A program made the position numbers and the translations under genes. 64,000 nt of DNA from the NCBI GenBank assembly GCA_032191485.1, contig JAVDOI010000003.1, positions 15,441,813 through 15,505,812 on the forward strand. The letters run 5' to 3'. Shown here piece by piece: positions 1 to 9,385 of this stretch (positions are counted from its first letter, which is position 1; every line of letters starts with the position of its first letter). The stretch comes from Leptoclinus maculatus (lineage: Eukaryota > Chordata > Actinopteri > Perciformes > Stichaeidae). Under the pieces are notes generated by a model, which saw only the letters and a program-made list of their open reading frames with translations, made no database searches and was not told where the DNA came from.

Positions 1-1756
1 TTGGTGGGTCTTGCACTCTGAGCTTAAAGAAGGGAGTGTGATACCAAGAATGTCCTACTGTTTACTTGCTTAGCTGGTTTTGGTGCTGGAAGTCTCTTCA
101 GCACTGCAGGTATGTCTGACAGCATTAGCTAGCTAAGAATGCTTTGTCCTCTTTGTTCTATGGAACAATACTTTCACACTTAATAAACCTTAATCCTCAC
201 TCCTCCCTTAAATCACAAGTCATGCATTACAATCATATAATTTCCAATCCAGCTTTCATTGGCACACCCCAACCTCCCTTCCTCAACTTTCGATCCTTCT
301 CATTCTCATATGGATGCGTTTCATCTTTTTTCCTCTCTGGGGCCCGCGGTACCCCTGCGTTTACCTGCACTCTGGATGCCCCCTGGCAAATGAGCACCAT
401 CGTCTCTCTTCTCCCAACCGTGCATTTTGTACGTTTAACCATGTCACTTTGAGCCGGGCAGATTACAGGCGTTTAAGTTCATTGGAGAAGGTAAGGGCAG
501 GTATCAGGGCTTCATGGGGGATTAGGAGCCCAAATTGGTTCCAGCTCTCCCTTCCTTCTAATGACCAGTTCTTTACCGTACTGATGGTGCCGTGGCCCGT
601 ACGTTAGAGGAGGGCGGTGGCCTGTGGGGCCTTTTTTTTTGGGGGGGGTGGGGGGGGGACCAGCAAAGGACTTCATGCTGGACAGCTCCAATGTGATTTG
701 AAACCCCTCTTTAATATCAACCACATGGTGGTACCTGCAGTGCTAAGTCCGTGCTGCGTTTTTATTATGTGAAAGTGAAATGAGACAACGACAGACAGAG
801 AAAAGTGGGCAAACGAGGAAGATGGATAGAAAGGTGAAGAACTTGCTCGGCCCGAGTGGCCAGCTTGTGTTTGACACAGCCCAAGGCATCTCCACACCAA
901 GTTAAAAAGGTTGCCCCTGGCTGGCATTCACCTCCGGATGACCTCCGGCTCTACACTGGAAAAGCCACAGGAGCAAGGCCGGCTGGGGAGGCTTTGTGGA
1001 GCTGCACTTATTCGCTGCTGTGGTGGTGATAAAACTTCAGACAGCCTAATTGATGGGCTCGCTGACATAACAATACCTTGTGAAAGCACGGAGTGGCCCA
1101 TGCCTGGTCCTCATTTCTAGACAGCTGGAAGGGGAGCAGAACCCCCTACAATGAAGCCAGAGTGGGGGTCCCACAGAGGGAAAAGGGTGGAGGTGGGGGT
1201 GGAATGGTGGGGAGCAATGAAAGGAACCATTTGTATCCTGCACTTTGCTAACTTAGAGCTTACTTTGAAATTCCAATGGGTGATAACACTCCAGAAACAA
1301 CGTTGTTTTGGAGAAGGAGCCGTAGACAGGATACTGTACACTATGTGGAGAGTTGCTGTGTGCGAGTGGCTGCAGGAATGACAGCAGGAGAGAGGGATGT
1401 GCCACAGTGAGGGTTCTTCTGTGCCCAGGCTGCACTTAATACTTGAGGAATGTCTCCCTGGTGCCCATAGCAACCAAACGTAATCAAAAGCTTTATTAAA
1501 AGAAGGGGGAATAGATCATAAGGAACATTAAAAGTATCCCTCGCTGGGTTCCCAAGTCAGCACACAATTGCCCTTTTGTTTGTTGCTGTTTTGTTGCGAG
1601 CGCCTCTCTCAAGGACTCGGTGGCTAATGTTGCCATTAAGTCATGCAAAACTGTTTTGTCTTTGTGGAGGCTTGTGATGAATCTCTCTGTGTGTGAATGC
1701 GGGGTGATTTAACGTTTGTTTTTCTCCTCTGTTTTTTTTTCTCTTCTCTCTGCCAG
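1..1756 (+). other. meis2 intron, partial
   Basis: This intronic sequence precedes the last homeodomain exon. I looked for the preceding homeodomain exon (encoding LTILQVNNW) and do not see it, so it lies to the left. The stretch contains a poly-G interruption near 640-658 and scattered short chance open frames. I see no clear regulatory or repeat structure. Confidence 0.7.
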
Positions 1757-1815
1757 GTTCATTAACGCCAGGAGAAGAATAGTACAGCCCATGATTGACC
1801 AGTCAAATCGAGCAG
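1757..1815 (+). CDS. meis2: meis2 exon: end of homeodomain helix 3
   Basis: This 59-nt exon follows a pyrimidine-rich acceptor (tctctgccag) and ends at a gtaaaa donor. It completes a split Trp codon (TG|G) and encodes FINARRRIVQPMIDQSNRA, the DNA-contacting end of the TALE homeodomain: the Trp-Phe-x-Asn-x-Arg core, with the Asn and Arg residues that read the base sequence, then the conserved basic and IDQSNRA tail. It ends one base into a codon, so it joins in frame to either acceptor of the next exon. The length is the same as I recall for this exon in vertebrate MEIS genes. Confidence 0.96.
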
Positions 1816-4800
1816 GTAAAAAAAAGAACAACAAAAAAAAGAACAACTCAGTCGACGTACAGCAGCTGAGTGCTGCTTCTCTCGCTGTCTTTCCCCAGCA
1901 TGTAGACACCCTTTCCAAATCCTTTGCTGGCATGCACATCATGCCTGGAGCCCAGATTTTTTTTAAAGGGGCACCCTACATCGTCCCCCCCCCCCCCCCC
2001 CTCCCCCCCGAAAAAAATTCCTTCTACTACTCCCTCCTCTTCCTCTCGCTCCCTTCATCCCCTTTTCCATTTTCTGTATGAAATAGGTTCAGCAATGGGT
2101 GCGGGCCGTTTGCTGATTGACTCTAATTGGAGATTTCCCAGTCTAAGTGGAGAGAGAGGTATATTAGCACCCTCTCTGTGAATTACTAATTGGACACAAG
2201 AGGAGTGCCAGAATTGCTAGCAGCAATTTATGAGTTATCTCCTCTTTAAGGCGGTTTTGTTTTTTTGTTTTTTACAGTCGAGGGTTAGGGGGGGATTCCC
2301 TTTACTTTTTCTGCTGCGTTTTTATTTTATTCCCTCAAGAATCACTGTTCTGAATTTTAATATTAAGTAGTCATTCAGCACATTTCAAATATCGAGACCG
2401 CTACATAGCTGCTTAGACACATTTTTAGTACAACAGTATCAGTTAATGTATTTTCAGTCATGAAAGCTGCCCTTAGGAGGAAGAATGAGTTAAATAATAT
2501 GCCTTGATTAAATCAGATCTGATGTTTTGATTTAACGCCAACACAGGGAGAGATTTTCATTTCTTAAAACAGATTATGGAAAGCTTCAAATTGTTAATTG
2601 ATTACACATTTATTTCCCATATCTATTGTGGTCAGATTACAAAAAAAGCACCAACTGAGTAGTAAACACGCCACTCTAGTGATCCCGTGGAATGATTCAG
2701 TCACCCTAAGCTTCATTGACTTTGGCATTACCAAAAAGAAGCCAAGTAATTTGTCTCAGGGAGGGAAAAGCTGTTATTGTTGATTAGCAAGCTCCCCGTC
2801 TTAAAAAGGTCCCCACACACACACCGGGGTGGAGATTGTTCAAAACGAACATGAGCCGTGATTAAAAATGAGATGCACTTACATATGTGGGTGACTCTTT
2901 CTGCAATTAAAGCACTCTAGTGTGGAATATTTGTTTAGCGTGCAACCGATGTGTGCCAATCAACAATCTCTACAAAAACAGCATGACTAACAGCTCCCCC
3001 TAATCTTTACGAATTACAGATTATCCAAGATTATACTGCTGTAGTCCTAGAATACACTGTTTTCTACAGTCTCCCAAGAGCATCCGTTCATTAAGGCTAA
3101 TAGTAGGCAAAACAAGAATACAACTGCGAAAATTGATTGCTACTGATTCTTCTGTATCATAACAGATAATCAGGTAAATCATTCAGAATACTCAATAATG
3201 TTCAATTAGAGTTATGTTATGTCGAGGAGTAGATGACTATTGACTTTGAGTACTGACTGGGTGATCTGCCCCATGGCAGACATTCTTCTCATCCTGTCAA
3301 ACCGCATGCTTTCTTCTGAGAGAACAATGTGACTGTGGTTTTGAATGACACTGGTGTGTGTGCGCGTGTCCGTGTGTGTGTGTGTGTGTCTGTGTGTGTG
3401 AGTGCTTGCATGCATTGGGACCTACTGTATGCGTGTTTGCATGCCACGCGTCAGTCAATGCGGTCCACAAACATGAGCACAATGTCTTTCAGTATGTTTG
3501 GGCTGGAGCTGGGACAATTGCTGATTGTCTGGTGTGTTTTCTCTTCTTCTTCCCCCCCTCCCTTTTTCATGTCCACGTTTTGACTACAATCAGGTTTTCT
3601 TCTTGATCCTTCAGTGAGCCAAGGAGCAGCATACAGTCCAGAGGGCCAGCCAATGGGCAGCTTCGTGCTGGATGGTCAGCAACACATGGGGATCCGACCA
3701 GCCGGTAATTCCGTCCACCTCTCTTCCTGCGTCCATGTTCCCTCATTCCTTCTTTACCAGACACCAGTTTCATCGCACAGCTGATCAACACTGATCCTCC
3801 TGGTCTGTAGCATGAGATTAAGTCACCTCAGCACGGAGCAAGTCCCGGAGTCAGCCACGTAAACCTAATACTAACAACTGCTACACAACCACAATAACAC
3901 TTCTCTTTAAAAGTCTTCTCCCTGTTCCCCAGACTGTCTGCTGCCTGTCTTGCTTGTTTTGTTTTTTCTCTTATCAAACACATCTGGGAAAATCCCTTGC
4001 AAATTATCATAACAAAGGGATTTGTGGCATGCCATGCAAAACACTTACCACTTCTTTACATCTTTCACCTCACCTCCCTAATCATTTTCCATCTAAAGCT
4101 AACCACTCACCCTCTCTATCAGTGGTTCTCCTCTGACCTCTCTGTGATTCCAGCTCCTTCTGACCCTTTTCTGGCGTTTATCTTCTCTTTCTAGGGCCTA
4201 TGAGTGGAATGGGGATGAATATGGGCATGGATGGGCAATGGCACTACATGTAACCTCCATCTTGTAAAGCAAAACGCAAAGAAAAAGGGGGAAGTAAGTA
4301 CTGGGCTCTTTTCCTTGTTTTATTTTATTTTATTTTTTTGGGCTATGGGTTTTATTTTATTTTCACCCTCTATTCCCTTTCCTTTCCTCCGCGCTAGCCC
4401 TTCTCACACTTGCCATAATTTTTGCAGCACCCTACTCCCTAGCATCAACAACTATGAGCCAGGGTGCATGGCTGTTTTAGCAAGATGCTTTTAAGGGTAA
4501 AGGGGGGGGGGGGGGGGGGGGGCAGTAGTCAAGGATGAATTTAAGACTTGGGAAAAAGAAGGGGGAACCGTCCTGGGACAGAGAGGACCCGTCGACTTGT
4601 GGCGCCAGACAACAGGAACAACAACAAGAAGTAGGAGGGCAAGAAACAACCATGCGCAAATTTATTTATCACAACAGCACCATCGCTCTCCCCGTCCTGG
4701 ACAGCCAATGCAAATGTTGGACATTTAGGGAAAAAATAACATCTCCTGGGGAAGGGGCTGACGGGGAGAAATTAAGCAGGCTCCAGTGAAGCGATAAAGA

Positions 4801-5209
4801 AGGAGAAGTGAAACTGTCCTCAGAGTGACATAAATCTGTCTGGGGAAGGATTGATGCCCAAATTATCTTATATGCAAAGACGGGAACACCGCAGTACATT
4901 ACGGTCCCTGAGCGAGATATACGGGCCGCGGGTGACACGGCCGATCCTTCACTGGGGGTTTGGTTTGAGCTGTGTAAAGGGAGGAATGAGTCTGTGTGTT
5001 TTGATTATTTTTTACTGGAGGGAGACGATTTAAGGGGGGGGGCGGGGGGCCAGTGACTAGCCTGACCTGAGACTCACAGACAAGAGCAGGGAGACATTGA
5101 GATGAATTTATAAGGTTGTAGACACAAGCATGACTGCATCTAAAAGGAGGGGATCTCTTTCACACATACAGATACAGTCTCTCTGTGTCGCTGTAATTCT
5201 GACTCTCCG

Positions 5210-5262
<53 letters not shown>

Positions 5263-7864
5263 CCATTCAGCTAAATGGCTGCAGTCTGATTAAGCTGGCC
5301 ATTCCACCTCCCGCTTGTGCCACAGTGCTGACATTTGAAAAATCAAGACATATCACATCCCAAAGGCAGCAGGGCAGAAGAGATTTTATTTTAACACCTA
5401 AACTCCCTTGCCCAATGAGGCACAATATAATAACACTTACCTTGATTAAAAGAACCCTTTATATGTAAATGGAGACTGGATTTTCCAAAGGGTCACAGCG
5501 GCAATTCTGCCGACAGAGATCATTTCACCCCTCTAGTCTTTGCTTCATCTCTTTCTCTCTCTCTCTCTCTCACCCTCTGTTTCCCTCCGTCTCTCGCTCG
5601 TTTTCTCTCATCCCTTCCTGTCTTTGCTAATGGCAGCAGAAAAAAAAAAAAATCAGGAAGCAATGTTCCCTAAAACAGCCACACAGAGACAACATTTGCT
5701 CAGGTTGGCTAATTCTTAATATACGGCTATATAATTTTGAGAGTATTTAATTACGTAACATACTTTATGCTTCATGACCAATTACATTAATAGCTTAATA
5801 CAGAGGAATATTATCCTCTCTTGATTTGATTACGCAGCCACACAATATGGTATATTTGGTACTTAATTATGGCCAGCCATTGAGCAGGACCGCTGTGCCA
5901 TAACAGAAGTGCACAGCCAGCCAGGGAGGCAGAGATGGAGAGAGGGAGAGAGAGAGAGAGAGAGCGAGAGGCCCAGTCTGTCCTCAGTTATTGTCTTCAG
6001 ATGGTTTTACCACTCTTGTTAATAAAGGAGGGGGTCTCAGATCTACTTAACAGAATGACTGCAGCTTACAAGACTGGAGATTACCAGCTTACAGTGTCAA
6101 AAACATCTGCTGGGCCTTTTTACAGGAGCCTCTCTAGGTTATATGGAGGTGAGGGCACCCATCATACCCCAACACCCTGAATGATTTATTTATTTTATGA
6201 CCCCAGTAGTGAGGTTTTAAGAGACCTGCTCTGACAAACATGTGCATTTCAAATGAACTGACATGGAAAGGGAGTATTAGAAAATAGCACAGCTTTCAAC
6301 CAATGAGACTGGTCATTAATCTTGGCCCTTGCTGTCCTTTCTTTTTTTTTCTCCTCTCTCCTTTCTGTCCTCCTCCTCTTCCCCTCACCGGGGGCCCTCC
6401 AGTGTAATTTCTTAATTGCAGTGTACTAAGGTGGAGGAATGCAGAGAGTGAGCATGCCTAGTGACCTTGCAGCGACCTCTCCCCTCCTATTACAGCTTCT
6501 AATCCCCCAGGGGTTCACATTACAAAGCAGGTCGGCCCAGACCCAATCCCAGACCCAGGCCCCCTGGCTCCAGCGGGACCCCCTGCTCTCACTTCGCCTC
6601 TCCCCAAGGTCCAGGCCTTTAGACCAGCCATGTTCCCATACTACAGTCCCAGGCTCCAGGAGCAAACCCCCCCCCCCCACACATCTTACCTTTTTTGTTT
6701 CTGATTTCAACAAACAGCCGTGTGAAAAGCCAAACAGTGGCACTGCTGAGCCAGCTCTGTGTCCTGGGTCCTGTCACAGTATGAGAGATGCCAGCATGCT
6801 GAGGTCTCTACACATAGGAAGTGAAGTACATCTTAGGGGACATCAGTATACCACCCCTGCATTTCCTTTCTTTTCTCTTCTAACCTCCTTTTATCTTTGC
6901 TGCTCTTGTTTCCACTTGCAACACCCACACTCTCCGTGCATTTAAGAGCAGAACTTTGTTTTTGCTTTAAATGCTTTCATTGAGTGGAACTGAGCCTTTA
7001 TCGCTCTCTGTCTTGTTGATACAGCTAACTTGAGTCCTAAATTATTTAATAACTTTTTTTTAAGGCATTCTGAAATCAAATATGTTCACAGAGGCTCGTC
7101 CCCATGAGAGAATGCCTGTTGGGTTTGTCACTTAAGTCAGCTGGGGAATTGACTGTTCCACTTGTAAAAGTATTAGCACTTCTCCACATCAATACGGCTG
7201 GTTGGTTTTCCTCACATCCTCCAGGACTGCAGTGTCTGTGGATGACTAGAGGATCATTTTCCAACCTGAGCCCTGACCACAACGCTATTGGGCATTGTAA
7301 ACCACTCACCATAGCCCAAAATAGCGCAGTGCAATAATGTCTCTCTTTACTCGTCGAAGCTAAAAAACTCTGCAGTCACAGACGCAGTGTCATAAAATCC
7401 GCTACGCACTTTTGTTGTTGAAGTTGCGGGTTTAAATTGAGTTAAGCCCTGTTAATGGAGAAGGAACCTGTCAAAGAAGAGAAGTTTTATTGAGTGTGTA
7501 AATTAATTTCACTCTTTCTTGTCTCCTCTCTCTCTCTCTCTCTCTCTCAGGTCTGCCAGGCATGCCAGGGGAGTACGTACCTCAGAGCGTTCCTATGGGC
7601 ATGAGCATGGCCCCACCAACTTACACCAACCCTCATCAGATGACCTCTCACCCTTCCCAGCTCCGACACGGACCACCTCTCCACGCGTACCTGCCCGACC
7701 ACCCCCACGCCCACCACCCTCATCACCATCCCCACCACGCCATGCTGATGCATGGAGGACCCTCATCGCACCCAGGAATGACCATGTCTGCACAGAGACC
7801 CCCTTTGCTCACTCCCATTGACCCCAGTGCTGGAGGACAAGGCCTGGACATCCATGCCCAATAG
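1757..7864 (+). CDS. meis2: meis2, 3' half (homeodomain end and alternative C-termini)
   Basis: This is the gene-level span of the coding exons of a MEIS-family TALE homeodomain transcription factor, a nuclear partner of PBX and HOX proteins in limb, eye, heart and brain development. Exons are 1757-1815, 3594 or 3615-3704, 4195-4293 (optional, with stop) and 7551-7864. The translation runs from FINARRR at the end of homeodomain helix 3, through an AAYSPEGQPMGSF block, to either a GMDGQWHYM tail or a long tail ending GLDIHAQ. I assign MEIS2 rather than MEIS1 because of AAYSPEG, FVLDG and GMTMSAQ; MEIS1 has TPYNPDG, FVMDG and GMPMSAS (from memory of the families). The N-terminal PBX-interaction domain and most of the homeodomain lie to the left of the window. 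Whether this is the meis2a or meis2b teleost copy cannot be settled here. Confidence 0.96.
1816..3593 (+). other. meis2 intron with homeodomain-motif-rich DNA and a TG repeat
   Basis: The intron separates the homeodomain exon from the tandem-acceptor exon. It holds C-rich runs near 1985-2008, an enhancer-like block at about 2088-2245 (separate entry), AT-rich sequence with many TAAT cores to about 3200, and an interrupted TG repeat near 3354-3400. Open frames over the TG repeat are low-complexity artefacts. Confidence 0.7.
2088..2245. promoter_or_regulatory. Candidate intronic enhancer of meis2
   Basis: The block is free of simple repeats and contains a PBX-type TGATTGAC (2114-2121), two copies of TAATTGG (2124-2130 and 2187-2193) and a near-palindrome AATTGC...GCAATT around 2212-2230. 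Clustered homeodomain cores in an intron of a developmental regulator are typical of vertebrate conserved elements. Conservation itself cannot be seen here. Confidence 0.3.
3594..3704 (+). CDS. meis2: meis2 exon with tandem alternative 3' splice sites
   Basis: Two AG acceptors lie 21 nt apart. The upstream one (ag at 3592-3593) starts the exon at 3594 and adds seven residues, GFLLDPS. The downstream one (ag at 3613-3614) starts it at 3615. Both keep the frame and lead into VSQGAAYSPEGQPMG, then SFVLDGQQHMGIRPA. The donor is gtaatt at 3705. The GFLLDPS insertion is the known difference between MEIS2 isoforms. The exon carries no domain; it links the homeodomain to the C-terminal transactivation region. 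Confidence 0.94.
3705..4194 (+). other. meis2 intron
   Basis: A 490-nt intron with a gtaatt donor and ctttctag acceptor. It is pyrimidine-rich toward its 3' end. No other feature is apparent. Confidence 0.85.
4195..4293 (+). CDS. meis2: meis2 optional exon encoding the short C-terminus
   Basis: The acceptor ctttctag precedes an exon that reads on from the shared Gly codon into PMSGMGMNMGMDGQWHYM and stops at 4251-4253. A strong donor, GTAAGT, lies at 4294-4299, so this is probably a 99-nt cassette exon spliced onward to the terminal exon rather than a last exon. Inclusion gives the short-tailed isoform; skipping joins 3704 to 7551 in the same phase and gives the long tail. The coding part is 4195-4253; 4254-4293 would be 3' UTR. 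Confidence 0.93.
4502..4522 (+). repeat. Poly-G run, 21 nt
   Basis: An uninterrupted run of 21 G in a meis2 intron. It can form G-quadruplexes and is prone to length error in sequencing, so the exact count is uncertain. Confidence 0.85.
5223..5258 (+). repeat. (CA)18 microsatellite
   Basis: A perfect CA dinucleotide run preceded by a short CT run. It lies in the meis2 intron. Confidence 0.95.
5695..5890. promoter_or_regulatory. Candidate intronic enhancer, TAAT-rich
   Basis: This AT-rich, non-repetitive block carries many homeodomain cores (TTAATTACG, CCAATTACATTAAT, TTGATTACG, CTTAATTATGG) with a sharp change to GA-repeat DNA on its right. This texture is common in deeply conserved developmental non-coding elements. 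Inference only. Confidence 0.3.
7527..7548 (+). promoter_or_regulatory. CT microsatellite acting as pyrimidine tract of meis2 terminal exon
   Basis: A (TC)11 run ends immediately before the ag acceptor at 7549-7550, so the simple repeat is itself the polypyrimidine tract. CU-rich RNA binds polypyrimidine-tract-binding proteins in general, which could influence whether the optional exon at 4195-4293 is kept. Confidence 0.6.
7551..7864 (+). CDS. meis2: meis2 terminal coding exon, long C-terminal tail
   Basis: After a CT-dinucleotide pyrimidine tract and cag acceptor, the exon continues the shared Gly codon into LPGMPGEYVPQSVPMG and runs 103 residues to a TAG at 7862-7864, ending SAGGQGLDIHAQ. 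The tail is rich in Met, Pro and His, as in the MEIS2 transactivation region, with the family blocks SQLRHGPP, MLMHGGP and HPGMTMSAQ. A His-rich stretch (HPHAHHPHHHPHH) is longer than the corresponding HPHHP I recall in mammalian MEIS2. Start codons inside this exon are not real starts. Confidence 0.95.
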
Positions 7865-9385
7865 TATAAGGGAACTTTGCTACCATGACAACAGCAGCTA
7901 CTACAAGAAAACAGTTTAAAAAAAAAAAGAAAGCAGCAGCAGCAGCCCACAATAAATCCTATTTGGAGACTATTTTTAAGAATAAAAAGCGAACCCTTTT
8001 GACCAGAATTTGACACTTAAGAAACAGAATTCCAGATGAGCTGTGATAATACTTTTTTTTTTTTTTTTTTTTTTTTTAGACTTGTCAATTTTGTTACTTT
8101 CATCCAAACGGAGGACCAAGCTGACAAGAACACTTTGTAAAGTCTTGGGCTTTTGGTAAAGATCAACAGAGGATGTTTTGACGTACACGTGTGCAAAGAA
8201 CGGACAGATGCACACACTCCAAAACACACACTTTTCGCACACTCACTCACACACACACCATCATAAACATGTTCAGTACACTTTCATGTGACGCGCTCAA
8301 ACACTTCTAAAATAAAATCACTCTGGAAGATTTAAAAAAAAGAAACAACAGAAGGACTCCAAGAGTTATAACTACTGTAGTATAAAAAGTATAGATAAAT
8401 AAGTTAAAACTTGTGCATTTTTCGTTGATCACATGGTTTATGTTTCCTGAGCTAGTTTTAGAATTAAAGGTTAACCTTTTCTCTCTCACACTGTGTGTGC
8501 TCCTTCCTGGAGGAGAAACTGTCTCGCAGCACAGCACTATAAAAGAAAAAAAAACAACAAGAAGATGGAACATCTCAAACCATAGAGGGCAATCAGGTCC
8601 TGTCCCCCATAAGAACAGGGCATGATCGGAGAAGGCTGCTAAATGACACCGGATCTCTCCAGAAGATTCAGTTTGAACATTTGTCATGCCCCTCTTTTTT
8701 TGGTTCATGAATGAATGTTGCCCTGTAGGTTTTAAAGGAAAAAAAAGTTCTTTGTTTGAATTGCCCAAGCACTGGATTGTGTTGGTTTTATACATTTTTA
8801 TTTTAATATTATTTTATTTTTTTGTACCCTGGACTCTCATTGGTAAGAGCCTCTTGAAGGAAGCTTAATAGTGGAAAAGCAACATCCTTACGGCGCTTCT
8901 TTATCTGCGGATCAACATTCTTGCCATAAGGACAATACTGACACAAACGTTGATTCTGCGGCACTGGAGAAGCATTTGATGGTTGATGCACCAAAAAACC
9001 TAAAACTAAAAAAAAAAAAAGGAAAAAAAAAAAACCTAAATTATGAACTCAATGCTTTTTTGGGCGGGGTGGGGGGGGAAGCTGAGAGAATATTGTAACA
9101 AACTTCGTACAGAGTTCAGTCTATTAATTGTTTCATGTTAGATATTCTATGTGTTTACCTCAATTGAAAAAGAATGTTTTTGCTAGTTTCAGATCTGCTG
9201 TGGCATTGATATTGTATGTCCATGAATTCCTTCCTTTTTCAGCACGTGTTCCTCACTAGATGATAAGATGCCGTCTCCCTTAAGCTTTGTCAAAAATACA
9301 TTAAATACTTGTATGAGGACTGTGACGTAATGTTTAAAAGGTGTTCAGTCACAAATGCTGTAATAAATATTTCATTTTTGATTTT
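7865..9385 (+). other. meis2: meis2 3' untranslated region
   Basis: No coding potential follows the stop. The stretch is AT-rich, with a 25-nt T run (8053-8077), A-rich tracts near 9007-9034 and a CAG run near 7931-7946. AATAAA hexamers occur at 7951-7956 and 8311-8316, and a last one at 9362-9367 is followed by a T/GT-rich element at about 9376-9402. The most distal site is the best candidate end, giving a UTR of about 1.5 kb. The end point is inferred. Confidence 0.75.
9362..9367 (+). terminator. Probable distal meis2 poly(A) signal
   Basis: A canonical AATAAA is followed within 10-40 nt by T-rich and TGTGTG sequence, the usual arrangement for vertebrate cleavage and polyadenylation. Upstream AATAAA copies at 7951 and 8311 could give shorter UTRs but lack an equally clear GU-rich element. 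Confidence 0.6.

Larger units (their letters stand above)
4294..7550 (+). other. meis2 intron before the terminal exon
   Basis: A 3.3-kb intron starting at a GTAAGT donor. It contains a 21-nt G run (4502-4522), a (CA)18 repeat (5223-5258), a GA repeat near 5939-5964, an AT-rich enhancer-like block at 5695-5890, and the CT tract ending at 7548. Open frames at 6426-6945 on both strands show no recognisable protein. Confidence 0.8.

Noticed and set aside
6426..6945. Open frames of 105 and 168 codons on opposite strands in a meis2 intron
   Set aside because: They have no recognisable domain and lie in CT/C-rich intronic sequence; chance frames.
1757..7864. Assignment to meis1 or meis3
   Set aside because: The linker and tail residues (AAYSPEG, FVLDG, GMTMSAQ, the GFLLDPS option) fit MEIS2, and the convergent neighbour cdin1 fits the MEIS2 locus.
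7868..7874. AAGGGAA, a possible miR-204 7mer-A1 site in the meis2 3' UTR
   Set aside because: miR-204 regulation of Meis2 is reported in fish, but this match lies within 15 nt of the stop codon, where sites are usually ineffective, and I found no other full seed match in the UTR.
8307..8795. A 162-codon reverse frame under the meis2 3' UTR
   Set aside because: It is antisense to A/T-rich UTR sequence, rich in Phe/Leu from poly-A tracts, with no family resemblance.
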